Source of the DNA: CAVOGJ01 sp963700865 | GTDB taxonomy: Bacteria; Planctomycetota; Planctomycetia; Pirellulales; Pirellulaceae | NCBI GenBank assembly: GCA_963700865.1 | Contig: CAVOZC010000023.1 | Span: 1 to 64,000, forward strand | DNA: 64,000 bases | Direction: 5' to 3' | Shown here: positions 30,058 through 38,937 of the stretch, in pieces | Layout: each line of letters begins with the position of its first letter | Position numbering within the stretch: position 1 is the stretch's first letter | The notes under the pieces: generated by a model | The model's database searches: none | What the model saw: the letters and a program-made list of their open reading frames with translations, nothing else | What the model was told of the DNA's origin: nothing | Translations under genes and position numbers: made by a program

Positions 30058-30490
30058 GCTTCAAGATTGCAGGCCGCGTGAGCCTCGATGCCCGCCTAGG
30101 CTCATACTACTGCCGTGGCTGTGGGCGTGACAAGCCGCAGATGAGGTTTTTATGAAGCTGGCGAGCCGCCCATGTTAAGAAGACGCGCCTGTGGCGCATC
30201 CGCCAGGTGGGTGGGGTGCAACGTAAATACTAGCCGTTCTCGCGGCTCCCGATTAGAATACGGGCAGGATTGCCCTACGGGCCGACAACGCAGGAGGCAC
30301 TCTACGGACTACCCAGGTAAGGGGTTGTGGTTGTCTTCCACACCCTCTAGCGGGTATTTTTCGTAGAGTGATCGTGACCCGTACGACCTGTCCTGCTTCG
30401 CCCACTTTCACTCAGCTTGTGTCGAAGGGGCGGTGGATTCGATTGCCCGTGATTCAGCCGACGTGAAGGTGAGATGAGGAGGAGCAGGGA
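30058..30490. other. Intergenic region before HNH gene
   Basis: No gene seen. A hairpin-like GGGTTGTGG/CCACACCC at about 30319-30344 is followed after eleven bases by ATTTTT, possibly a weak terminator. GAGGAGGAG at 30477-30485 is the ribosome-binding site of the HNH gene. Confidence 0.4.
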
Positions 30491-31132
30491 ATGCACTTGC
30501 ACGACAACCCCCGGCCCCTGATGGCCAGTGTTCTGGTTCTGAACCGTGCCTACGTCGCGGTCCATGTCGTCAACGTGCGGCGCGCCTTTGCCCTGCTATA
30601 CCGGGAGTTGGCGGAGGTCATCGATCTGGAAAATGGCCAATACGCTAACTACGACTTCGATTCCTGGATGTTGGCCAGCGAGTTACGGATCGAGTCGGAA
30701 GGTCTGGAGTCATCGGACGACTGGATTCGGTCCGTTAACTTTCGCGTGCAGGTGCCACGGGTCGTGCGGTTGTTTCGCTATGACCGCGTTCCCAAGCACT
30801 CGCTGCGGTTCAATCGCCGCAACTTGTTCGCCCGCGACGGCCACCGTTGCCAATACTGCGGCGACGCAAAACCGATTAACCAGTTGAGCCTCGATCATGT
30901 CTTGCCGCGCAGCCGAGGCGGCGGCACGACTTGGGAGAATACGGTCTGCTGCTGCGTGACTTGTAATACCCGCAAGGGGAGTCGCACGCCTAAAGAAGCC
31001 CGCATGCGGTTGCTCAGCCGGCCCCGCAAGCCGCACTTTAATCCGCTGCTCGCACGGAAGCTCGACAATCCCAAGTATGCCGTGTGGAAGACGTTTTTGC
31101 AGTCCGCCGGCTATACGATCGAAGTGGCCTGA
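30491..31132 (+). CDS. HNH endonuclease
   Basis: 213 residues. An N-terminal domain (ASVLVLNRAYVAVHVVNVRR, AFALLYRELAEVI) is followed by RRNLFARDGHRCQYCGD, LSLDHVLPRSRGG, TTWENTVCCCVTCNTRKGSR. CxxC...DH...CxxC gives a zinc-bound His-Asn-His fold (H in LDHV, N in WEN, H-position residue in CNTRKG). This N-terminal-extended HNH family is common in planctomycetes, cyanobacteria and Deinococcus as a chromosomal single gene. A strong GAGGAGG lies before the ATG. Role not established. Confidence 0.85.
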   Translation: MHLHDNPRPLMASVLVLNRAYVAVHVVNVRRAFALLYRELAEVIDLENGQYANYDFDSWMLASELRIESEGLESSDDWIRSVNFRVQVPRVVRLFRYDRVPKHSLRFNRRNLFARDGHRCQYCGDAKPINQLSLDHVLPRSRGGGTTWENTVCCCVTCNTRKGSRTPKEARMRLLSRPRKPHFNPLLARKLDNPKYAVWKTFLQSAGYTIEVA

Positions 31133-31361
31133 CACGGGGACCTGGCCCGCCGGGGACGAACGCACGTCGCCATCGGGTTCGTGCATCAACGGGTTCGGGC
31201 GCGTTCGAACTCGATCAAGGCGAGGCTCCGCCCGGCTCGAGCCGTGAGTCCCCACCGGTCTAGCCCGCATTTCTCAGTGTGCCGTGAAAGGCTTGTAGAC
31301 TCCAGTGGGTGCGAATCCCACCCGGCAACGATCGCTCCGGCCGGAAGCACTTGGGGCGGTT

Positions 31362-31672
31362 CCCGCAAGAAGGTCCAGCACATCTGTGACGAAATCGCAG
31401 AGCTGACGCGACGTCGATGGACGCTAATGGATGCGGAAGATCGGATCGGCAAAATCAACAGCAAATTGGCTGGCTGGTCCAACTACTTCCAATTAGGCCC
31501 CGTTAGCAAAGCCTACGCAGCCGTGGACCGTCACGCCTCCGGCTCCGCCAGTGGTTGAGCGCGAAGCATAAACTGCAGGGTCGAGGAACGTCACGCTTCC
31601 CCGACGAGTAACTGTACCAACAGCTGGGGCTCCCGCAGCTCCGGCGCAGAACGCGCAACCTCCGGTGGGCGA
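31362..31672 (+). pseudogene. Group II intron reverse transcriptase/maturase, C-terminal fragment
   Basis: Only the thumb/domain X and DNA-binding tail survive: VQHICDEIAELTRRRW, DAEDRIGKINSKLAGWSNYF, LGPVSKAYAAVDRHA, then in a shifted frame KHKLQGRGTSRF, PDEYLYQQLGL. The YADD polymerase motif region is missing. Remnant of a decayed intron. Confidence 0.8.
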
Positions 31673-31692
31673 ACACGTGAAATCCTGTCCGA

Positions 31693-31726
31693 GAGCCGGA
31701 TGAGGGAAATTCGCACGTCCGGTTCG
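31693..31726 (+). ncRNA. Group II intron domain V
   Basis: Begins GAGCCGGATGAGGGAAA and closes with TTCGCACGTCCGGTTC, pairing as the conserved 34-base hairpin with a GAAA-type tetraloop region and CG bulge. It lies 3' of the maturase fragment as expected. Confidence 0.75.
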
Positions 31727-31898
31727 ATGAGCGGGCGGTGGAAACGGGCTGCCGATCGCAGTACCGCGTCACCGCTCGACTCTGCCAAGCGAATGAGATC
31801 GAAGCTGCTCATGGCTGCGGAGATACTTTTCGATGCGGGCGTGCGGTGTGTCACGGCTGAACGTCCTAACAGCGTTGGGCCAGCCACGAAGCACCTAA

Positions 31899-32073
31899 CT
31901 CGTTTAACCGTTAGCCGCAGGCGTACGTATTTGTTGGCGTTGCGAGTGCTTCCGCCGTTGCGAGTGCTTCCGCCGTTGTGGGTGCGTCCGCCGTTGTGGG
32001 TGCGTCCGCCGTTGTGGGTGCGTCCGCCGTTGTGGGTGCGTCCGCGTACGCCTGCGGCTAACGGTTAAACGAG
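31899..32073. repeat. Perfect 29-bp inverted repeat enclosing 18-base tandem repeats
   Basis: Left arm 31899-31927 (CTCGTTTAACCGTTAGCCGC then AGGCGTACG) and right arm 32045-32073 are exact reverse complements. Between them lie about six 18-base units: two of GTGCTTCCGCCGTTGCGA type and four of GTGCGTCCGCCGTTGTGG type (about 31940-32046). The arm core TTAACCGTTAGCCGCAGGCG resembles a dispersed repeat I know from planctomycete genomes. Confidence 0.9.
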
Positions 32074-32338
32074 CTTTTCGGTGCGGCACGGCTGGCCGTA
32101 TCTCCGCCCGCCACCGACGTCGCCTCTTTGGGTTGCCCACCACACCTGATGCACGATGACTGCGTTTCGGTGCGCGATCCCCCCAGAAAACACCCCCGCT
32201 GCTTGCGTGAATTCACGGCGTCGAGCGGAGCACCCACCACAATGTTCCGTCGAGCCATAAGTTGATCCGATGTGGATGGGGACCGACGGCGTCCTGCCAA
32301 AGTAAACTTCGCGTGAGCAACGCGGGCGCAAACACAAA

Positions 32339-32370
32339 CGGCCCCACGACGGTAGACCATCGTGGGGCCG
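32339..32370 (-). terminator. Terminator of the ferredoxin gene
   Basis: CGGCCCCACGA and TCGTGGGGCCG form a perfect 11-bp stem with a 10-base loop, about 48 bases beyond the ferredoxin stop. On the minus strand it is followed by TTTGTGTTT. Confidence 0.8.
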
Positions 32371-32417
32371 TGGGCATGGCAGATTGAGGGTGGGCAGGGA
32401 TGGCCTGCCGCTGCGGA

Positions 32418-32696
32418 TCAGTTGTCGGCCAGCGGTTCTTTCTTCTCGGTGATGACCGGGCACTGAGGCGCCATTTCAGCGTTCAATTCGGTAAAGGCGG
32501 CCCATTCCTCAGGAAGGTTATCTTCGTGAAAGATGGCCTCGACAGGGCACTCGGGAACGCAGGCTTCACAGTCGATGCACTCGTCGGGATGGATATAGAG
32601 CATCTGTTCGCCTTCGTAGAAGCACTCGACGGGGCAAACCACCACACAATCGGTGTATTTGCAGGCGAAACAGGGTTGAGCGACAACGTGCGTCAT
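32418..32696 (-). CDS. fdxA: Ferredoxin with two Fe-S clusters (FdxA type)
   Basis: 92-residue electron carrier. Cluster motifs are CFACKYTDCVVVCPVECF and CIDCEACVPECPVEA, the pattern of 7Fe/8Fe bacterial ferredoxins, with the short C-terminal extension (EEWAAFTELNAEMAPQCP) of the DUF3470 type. AAGGAGA lies seven bases before the ATG at 32696. It is monocistronic with its own terminator. Confidence 0.92.
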   Translation of the reverse strand: MTHVVAQPCFACKYTDCVVVCPVECFYEGEQMLYIHPDECIDCEACVPECPVEAIFHEDNLPEEWAAFTELNAEMAPQCPVITEKKEPLADN

Positions 32697-33085
32697 GTTG
32701 AAAAATCTCCTTATTACGCCCACGCAGGGCAATCAGCGGAAGGAAGCGGTCGAAAACCACGAATTGGATAGTGTCTATCAGACGATAGAAGTCGGACAGT
32801 AGGTATCGGACAGCGGCAGGCGTTTCTCGCCCCCTTTCAGCCGGAAAGGCGGGTCACGGCCATCCCCGGCGAGCGGGGTCTACGGATTGTCCCAAGTCGT
32901 TAGGTGCACGACACTTCTGGGGCGTCACCGTCGCTTCTGGAAATGTAGTGAGCCCCCAAAACAGTGTCAAGTAATCTTCGAGGAAACCACGGATTGTTCG
33001 CCTTGTCGAGCAAATAGGCCCCATCTACAATCGAAGATTGGGGGGCGTGCACGACGGATCTGCGTTTCATTCCTTGTGGTCTCGC
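32697..33085. other. Intergenic region between divergent ferredoxin and sigma factor genes
   Basis: No gene seen in 389 bases. It must hold both divergent promoters. A small inverted repeat (GTCTATCAGACGATAGA, 32772-32788) is a possible operator on the ferredoxin side. Confidence 0.4.
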
Positions 33086-33685
33086 ATGAGGCCACATCCT
33101 CCATCGTCGTCCAAAGGTAGCGCCGTGGCCCTTTCTGAAATTGATCGCAGCCTGCTGCAACGCTGTTTGGCGCACGAGCCGCGTTGCTGGGAAGATTTTG
33201 TCGATCGATTTATCGGGGTGGTGGTCCACGTGGTGAACCACACGGCCCAAGCGCGGAACATTACCTTGACGTCCGAGGATTGCGAGGACCTCTGTGCCGA
33301 GGTGTTCCTAACGATCCTGCAGGACGACTATGCCGTGCTGCGGCATTTCCGCGGGCAGAGCAGTCTGGCTACGTACCTGACCGTGATCGGCCGTCGCATC
33401 GTCGTGCGGCGGCTGCTCAAACACCATGCGGCGACTCCCCTGGGGGACACATTGGCTTCCGCGGAAGACGCGGGTGCATCACCCGAAAAGCGGATCAGCG
33501 ATCGCGAAGAAGTGCAGCGGCTGCTCGCGGAATTGAGTGACCAGGACGCCACGGTCGTCCGCTTGTACCATTTGGAAGGCCGTAGCTACCAGGAAATCAG
33601 CCATCAGGTCGGGATGCCGGAAAACAGTATCGGCCCGACACTCAGCCGCGCACGGGCGCGATTACGAAAGGCGAATGCCGAGTAA
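33086..33685 (+). CDS. RNA polymerase sigma factor, sigma-70 family (ECF-like)
   Basis: About 199 residues from ATG 33086, or about 186 from GTG 33125, which better fits the family start (LSEIDRSLLQRCLAHEP). Region 2 shows WEDFVDRFIGVVVHVV, DLCAEVFLTILQDDYAVLRHF, RGQSSLATYLTVIGRRIVVR. Region 4 shows LLAELSDQDATVVRLYHLEG and RSYQEISHQVGMPENSIGPT, the helix-turn-helix for -35 recognition. No anti-sigma gene is adjacent; the next gene converges from the other strand. Confidence 0.85.
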   Translation: MRPHPPSSSKGSAVALSEIDRSLLQRCLAHEPRCWEDFVDRFIGVVVHVVNHTAQARNITLTSEDCEDLCAEVFLTILQDDYAVLRHFRGQSSLATYLTVIGRRIVVRRLLKHHAATPLGDTLASAEDAGASPEKRISDREEVQRLLAELSDQDATVVRLYHLEGRSYQEISHQVGMPENSIGPTLSRARARLRKANAE

Positions 33686-33739
33686 TCAGCCGGCCGGTTC
33701 TTTGGTGGTTGACGTCGTCGGTCCGCGACGGACGCACGA

Positions 33740-34718
33740 CTATCTCATGAACTCGTCTGCCGTCCGCCAGCCCACGGTCGGTCCTGATGGCAAGCCCCCG
33801 ATCACGGCGACTTGTCCCGCATCCACACCGAATCGTGGCAGTCCGGCTCGTGGTGTTGGCGACGAATGGCCTAGCGGTACTCCCGCGGACAGCGGGACGA
33901 GGGGTGAACCGGGGACTTGAGGCAGCGACCACAATTGCGCGGCGTCACCGACAATCTGATTGATGGTATAGCCGTCGACGTCGAGGGTGAAGGCGAGTCC
34001 GGCGGGCGGCAGTTGGATGTTCACGCGACGCGGCAAGGTGACTTGATGGACGGCGTCGTACGTGTGCTCGGATGCAAGCGAGGCGGCCAGGAGTTGCCCA
34101 GCGGCGTCGTAAATATGTTGCTCCAGGACAATGGCCCGCCGGTCGTCCAGCACAATGACCTTCGTCAGGTTGCCACCGGCTGAGGCGACTTGCCCGCGAA
34201 TTTCCAATCGTCCGGCTCCGCGTGGGTAGGGGCCGTCCCAGTGCGCCCTGGGGATCGATGGCCACCAGCCCCAAGGCCTCAATCAACCAGCTGGGCGGCA
34301 CGGGCAGAATCTGTCTGGTCGCGGGCGAACCCGCCTCGTCATGTCGGGCGTAGTACGTTGCCGGCGGATCGTTGCGTTTGGCCCACATCCAGAAGACTTC
34401 GTCATTGCTGCCCAGGTCCAGTTCGGTACCTGTCAGTCCCGTACCGGCCTGCATGCGAAACCGGAGTGGCCGTTCGAGTGCCAGGCTGGTCTTTAACGAC
34501 GGGAATCCTGACACTGATAGTGTGGCCCCGGTGGCTTGCAACCGCTCGACGCGCGACGTGTTGGTGTTGATCGCCGCGACGACTTGCTGCAATCCGGGTG
34601 GCTGGAAAAAGACTTCAGGTGGCAAGGGACCCGTGGTGGACAATCGTCGGGGGCAGCTCGCACCGCTGGCTGAGACCAGCACCACGAGGGCAAACAAGAT
34701 GAGGCCCGTTGATTTCAT
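33740..34718 (-). CDS. Putative lipoprotein, conserved planctomycete type (one frameshift)
   Basis: About 325 residues. The signal is MKSTGLILFALVVLVSASGAS before C22, a probable lipobox. The body begins VEVFF-type text (PPEVFFQPPGLQQVVAAINT) followed by RVERLQATGATLSV and LALERPLRFRMQAG, and includes DEVFWMWAKRNDPPATYYARH. This layout recalls LolA/LppX-like outer-membrane lipoprotein carriers (DUF4292-like), as far as I can judge. A frameshift near 34225 joins to GRLEIRGQVASAGGNLTK and the C-terminal part ending at 33740. The stop is 55 bases from the convergent sigma factor stop. Confidence 0.65.
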
Positions 34719-34753
34719 CAGTGCAGCATCCTTGCTGGCGAGGGTCGCTTGCT

Positions 34754-35251
34754 TCAGGAACCCGACGCGAATAGCAACTGGGTCAACTCGTCCTGGATTT
34801 CGCGGATCCGCGTTTCCGTCGGATCCGCGACCGGTACCTGGTATTCCTGCTCGTCCTTGGGGCAGTACACGACGAGCACCTCTTGTCCAACCTCGCTCGC
34901 TTCCGTTTCCTCCAGTCTCAGCAAGCGGCGACGAAGCATCAAAAGCGTCAGCACATACAAGCTGTCGGGGCGGTCGCCACGGTCCAGCAGTTGCCGGAAA
35001 TAGTCGACAATCACATCGCTCGGTGCCCAGTCGATCTTGTGGGCGTTCGGATCGGGCATCTGCGACCGCCAGAAGCTGAGGGCGTTTGCCGGTGGGCCTG
35101 ACCAGGCATCCAGGCAATAGTCCTGCCGAATCACGTCGGCCTGATCCTCGATCAGCACCGAATAGAACGGCTCGCCCGGTGCAAACTCCCGCTGCGTCGC
35201 CGCGCAACGTCGGGTACATTTCTTGACTTCAAAGTCCACGATGGGATGCAC
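34754..35251 (-). CDS. Conserved hypothetical protein
   Basis: 165 residues from GTG 35251: (M)HPIVDFEVKKCTRRCAATQ, EFAPGEPFYSVLIEDQADVIRQDYC, then SFWRSQMPDPNAHKIDWAP and YVLTLLMLRRRLLRLEE. Two N-terminal cysteines separated by three residues and the DYC motif suggest metal binding. I know this family only as a planctomycete conserved protein. It ends 35 bases before the lipoprotein start and is likely cotranscribed with it. Confidence 0.65.
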   Translation of the reverse strand: MHPIVDFEVKKCTRRCAATQREFAPGEPFYSVLIEDQADVIRQDYCLDAWSGPPANALSFWRSQMPDPNAHKIDWAPSDVIVDYFRQLLDRGDRPDSLYVLTLLMLRRRLLRLEETEASEVGQEVLVVYCPKDEQEYQVPVADPTETRIREIQDELTQLLFASGS

Positions 35252-35430
35252 TCCACGGGAGCGGGGAACGCTGGTTTCGGGGGCGGCGGCCGGGATGGTA
35301 GGCGAATGCCTCGGGTAGCTCAAGACACGGTTGGCCGTGAGCGATTGCGATTCGCTTGACCCGCGCCTGCGAGGCAGGTATCCTGCGGGCTTGAGGCGGT
35401 TTGCGTCGCATTGCCACCACGGGTGATCCC

Positions 35431-35493
35431 ATGCAGTTTCACAGCAGCATTCTTCTAGGCACGCTTAGCTTGCCGGTATTTGGCCGGCCTTAG
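35431..35493 (+). other. Possible leader peptide upstream of leuA
   Basis: A 20-codon open frame, MQFHSSILLGTLSLPVFGRP, with four leucine codons in eight (CTT, CTA, CTT, TTG) and a terminator hairpin 38 bases after it. It fits a leucine attenuator leader, but no ribosome-binding sequence is obvious. Confidence 0.3.
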
Positions 35494-35530
35494 GGGAATT
35501 TTCACGTTGTTCCAACTTGAGCATTTCACC

Positions 35531-35557
35531 CCGAGGCCTTGGCCTCGGTTTTTTTTT
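35531..35557 (+). terminator. Hairpin terminator or attenuator before leuA
   Basis: CCGAGGCCTTGGCCTCGG is a perfect palindrome (8-bp arms) followed by nine T. It lies 78 bases before the leuA ATG on the same strand with no complete gene upstream on that strand, which favours attenuation over simple termination. Confidence 0.75.
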
Positions 35558-35634
35558 GTATCCTGACAAGAAGCGTCACGCCCGCTGGCAATGCTAGTTG
35601 ATCCCAAATCCCACAGCAGCGATAGGAACGAACG

Positions 35635-37210
35635 ATGAGTTCGCACGGCAAGATCAAGATCTTTGATACGACACTCCGCGATGGCGAGCAATCGCCGGGA
35701 GCCAGCATGAACCTGGGCGAAAAGCTGGAAATCGCGCGGGCGCTTGTCGATTTGCGTGTCGACATCATCGAGGCCGGATTTCCCATCGCCTCGCCCGGTG
35801 ACTTCGAGGCGGTGCGAGAGATCGCCAGGCAGATCTCCGGAGCCACCGATCTGCGGGCTGGCTCGCTGCAATCCCGCGGACATCGATCGCGCCTGGGAGG
35901 CGCTGCAATACGCCGAGCAGCCGCGGATTCACGTCTTTCTGGCCACCAGTGCCATTCATCGCGAATTCAAACTGAAGATGACGCCGGATCAGATCATCGC
36001 CAGTGCCGTGGAGGGGGTGAAGCGGGCCGCCGGCTACTGCAGCGACATTGAATTCTCGCCCGAGGACGCGGCTCGCACGGAACTCGACTTTCTTTGCCAC
36101 GTCGTGGAGCAGGCGATTGCCGCCGGCGCCACGACGGTCAACATTCCTGACACGGTGGGGTATGCGACGCCGACGCACATGGGGCAAGTCATTCAGACGC
36201 TTGTCGACCGGGTGCCCAATATCAACGACGCGGTGATTAGCGTGCACTGCCATGACGACCTGGGGCTGGCGGTGGCCAATAGCCTGGCGGCCGTCGAACA
36301 CGGTGCCCGGCAGGTGGAATGCACCATCAACGGGATCGGCGAGCGGCGCCGGGAATTGCTCGTTGGAGGAGGTCGTGATGGCGCTGACGGACGCGCAACG
36401 ATTTCTACCACGCCGATACGAACATCGATGCGCGGCGGCTGGTGCCGACCAGCCGCCTGGTCTCCAGTATTACCGGGTCTGCAAGTCCAGCGCAATAAGG
36501 CGATCGTTGGCAAGAATGCCTTTGCCCATGAAGCCGGGATTCACCAGGACGGTATGCTGAAAGAGCCGAGTACCTACGAGATCATGCGGCCCGAGGATGT
36601 GGGCTTCGAGAAAACCGATCTCGTGCTGGGAAAACACAGTGGCCGTGCCGCGTTGGCCGATCGGGCTCAGGCACTCGGATTCCATCTGAGCGGTGAGCAG
36701 CTGCAGGAAGTGTTTCAGCAATTCAAGGAACTGGCTGACAAGAAAAAAGAAATCTACGACGGCGATCTCGTAGCGCTGATTCGTCAGCAAATTCATGGAG
36801 TCAGCGAACGCGCGTGGGAACTGGAATCGTTTCAGGTGACCTCCGGCAGCGGCAGTACGCCGCTGGTGAAAATCACCCTCAATCGCGACGGAAAATCGCA
36901 CAGCCAGGTCATGTCCGATGGCGATGGACCGATCGATGCGGCTTTCCTGGCCACCGAGGCGATCACCGGACTAAAACTGAAGTGTAAGGACTTTCAGGTG
37001 CACAGCGCGACGGTGGGCCGCGACGCACTGGGGCAAGTCACCCTGGAAATCGAATGTAACGGTCGGCTCTACAAGGGGATTGGTGTCTCGACCGATACGG
37101 TCGAGGCGACGATCTTTGCGATGCTCAACGTGGTCAACATCATCATGCTCCAGGCTTCCATGGAGACCGACGAGGCGATGCCCGAGAAGGTTTCGCCGTA
37201 TTCGGTGTAA
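35635..37210 (+). CDS. leuA: 2-isopropylmalate synthase (frameshifted)
   Basis: First committed enzyme of leucine synthesis: acetyl-CoA plus 2-oxoisovalerate. About 525 residues. The N-terminal catalytic barrel has IFDTTLRDGEQSPGASM, EAGFPIASPGDFEA, VNIPDTVGYATP, the metal-ligand SVHCHDDLG and GNCSLEEVVMA, then KNAFAHEAGIHQDGML. The C-terminal LeuA regulatory domain has VTSGSGSTPLVKITL and LYKGIGVSTDTVEATIFAML. Breaks near 35862 and 36395 are fixed by restoring GC/CG; those near 36352 and 36466 look like single extra bases. The regulatory domain implies leucine feedback. Confidence 0.93.
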
Positions 37211-37218
37211 CGGTCTGG

Positions 37219-37731
37219 CTAGATGACAAAGGCCAGCCAGTAGAACCACCAACCGGTCACCGCCGTCATGGTCATCGCGACCATGCCAATCCGTCCCCAA
37301 ACGCGATGAAACGAGCTATGGGCGGAAGGACGCGGTGGTCGCGGGAATCCGTGCAGCGCGCGAAAGATGATGAAGCCCCATACAAATGGCGTGGGAATGG
37401 CAAAGCACAGATGAATGGCCAAACTGTAGTCGATCCAATCGTTGAAACGACCGTCGACCCAAGCCGGTGACCCCGCGGCTCGGTCGGCCCAGCCAAACAG
37501 ACGCATCTCGATTTCGAAGCCGATCACCGCCAGCAGCAGGACCGCCGCCAGGCTCAGCTGGATCGTCTTATGCGCGGTGTAGTTCTTGCGGTTACGGACG
37601 AGATAGCGGCTGAGCGCCAGCATGGGAATCACCACCATCATGGCCACGAAGACCAGATCGAGCATGAGCGATCCACGCGTGCTGAGAAAGCCACCCATCC
37701 GCATTCCATCCGTTCTGCTGTGCTGCATCAT
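37219..37731 (-). CDS. DUF420 membrane protein
   Basis: 170 residues with four or five membrane segments: LMLDLVFVAMMVVIPMLAL, IQLSLAAVLLLAVIGFEIEM, the IHLCFAIPTPFVWGFIIF segment, and the C-terminal MVAMTMTAVTGWWFYWLAFV. The conserved SLAIHL histidine and the later HRVWGRIG histidine fit the DUF420/CtaM-like family linked with heme-copper oxidase assembly. The frame stays open far upstream, but that extension is tandem-repeat DNA, so I use the ATG at 37731. Confidence 0.75.
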   Translation of the reverse strand: MMQHSRTDGMRMGGFLSTRGSLMLDLVFVAMMVVIPMLALSRYLVRNRKNYTAHKTIQLSLAAVLLLAVIGFEIEMRLFGWADRAAGSPAWVDGRFNDWIDYSLAIHLCFAIPTPFVWGFIIFRALHGFPRPPRPSAHSSFHRVWGRIGMVAMTMTAVTGWWFYWLAFVI

Positions 37732-37889
37732 CGTCTGTAGCTCACGAGTGTGCCAGGATAGGGTAGCGGAGGGCAAGGTGGTGACAAGTTGTTTAGCCAG
37801 GCGGCCCGGCCCAAGCTTGGGAAGTTGCGATTGACACCTGTGGGGGCCCCTCGCACATCGGGGTGATGTACGGGTGGGGCTCAGACGTC

Positions 37890-38235
37890 GGGGTGTGGTG
37901 CAGCTGGGGTGTGGATGTCGGGGGTGTGGTGCAGCTGGGGTGTGGATGTCGGGGGAGTGGTGCAGCTGGGGTGTGGATGTCGTGGGGTGTGGTGCAGCTG
38001 GGGTGTGGATGTCGGGGGTGTGGTGTAGCTGGGGTGTGGATGTCGTGGGGTGGTGTAGCTGGGGTGTCGATGTCGCGAGAGTGGTGCAGCTGGGGTGTGG
38101 ATGTCGGGGGTGTGGTGCAGCTGGGGTGTGGATGTCGTGGGGTGTGGTGCAGCTGGGGTGTGGATGTCGGGGGGTTTGGTGCAGCTGGGGTGTGGATGTC
38201 GGGGGGGTGGTGCAGCTGGGGTGTGGATGTTGGGG
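37890..38235. repeat. G-rich tandem repeat array
   Basis: About eleven copies of a 27-32-base unit with the core GCAGCTGGGGTGTGGATGTC followed by a variable run of G. Units differ in the G run and at a few positions (two copies have GTAGCTGGG). On the plus strand each unit has several G tracts. There are no spacers of CRISPR length. Confidence 0.93.
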
Positions 38236-38339
38236 GGTTTGGGGGGCAAAGTGCGGTGGGTAGCTGGATGGAGGTGCTTGCCCCCCAAAGAACGCCGCGA
38301 TCATCGTAGCGGGGGGCGGCGACCGTTTCCCGCCGCACC

Positions 38340-38660
38340 TCGTCGCTCGGCCCCCCGAACCCCCGCGACTTCGACGTAGCGCTGCGTGCCGCCCCGAACC
38401 CCGCTCCGACTTCCCGACGTAGCTCGGCCCCCCCGAACCCCCCGACGTCTGCTCGTCCCGACTCCCGAACCCCCCGACGTCACTCGGCACCCCCGAACCC
38501 CCCGACGTCGACTCGGCACCCCCCGACGTCGACTTCGGCACCCCCCGACGTCACTCGGCACCCCGCCGATACCCCGCGTCCCGAACCGCTCCCGACGTCG
38601 CTCGGCCCGCCCGACGCCCCGACCCCGACGTCGCTCGGCCCCCCGACGTCCTCGCGTCCT
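38340..38660. repeat. C-rich degenerate repeat array
   Basis: Degenerate copies of CGACGTCGCTCGGC followed by CCCCGAACCCC-type runs, unit about 20-30 bases. It directly follows the G-rich array after a ~100-base gap, with strand bias reversed (C-rich on plus). Open frames through it are low-complexity artefacts. Confidence 0.88.
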
Positions 38661-38937
38661 GCGCCAACCAGGGAATCACACTCGGTTTTGCCAGACCGTC
38701 CAAGATCGGACACAACCACCCGTGTACCCTCCTCGTTTGGCGCCACCCTTGATCCTTCCTCGCGACGGAAAGACTATGATTGGGTCGCACCAGCCCGTGG
38801 TCGGCAGCTATCCATGTCTTCGCGCGTTTCCACCCCTTGGAATGGCCTTTGGTTGCTTGCGACCCCATCCGCTTTTCCGGGGGGATGGAAATGTTGGAAA
38901 TCCTCGACGGTCGGATTTGATCGGCTGCCTTGTCGTT

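Larger units (their letters stand above)
31262..31760 (+). mobile_element. Group II intron remnant
   Basis: Carries fragments of a group II intron: a domain I-like piece with GTGGGTGCGAATCCCACC near 31305-31325, the last part of the reverse transcriptase/maturase, and domain V plus the start of domain VI. The bulk of the intron, including the catalytic RT, is absent. An upstream boundary cannot be fixed. Confidence 0.7.

Noticed and set aside
30160..30360. Possible structured RNA (6S- or riboswitch-like) before the HNH gene
   Set aside because: Some local hairpins, but no consensus of a known RNA family could be matched by eye.
37890..38235. Repeat array considered as a CRISPR
   Set aside because: Units run head to tail with no unique 25-45-base spacers, vary in G-run length, and there are no cas genes nearby.
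37732..38541. Long open frame extending the DUF420 protein upstream through the repeats
   Set aside because: The extension is a Pro/His/Thr-rich translation of the tandem array with no family resemblance; all frames are open in this array.
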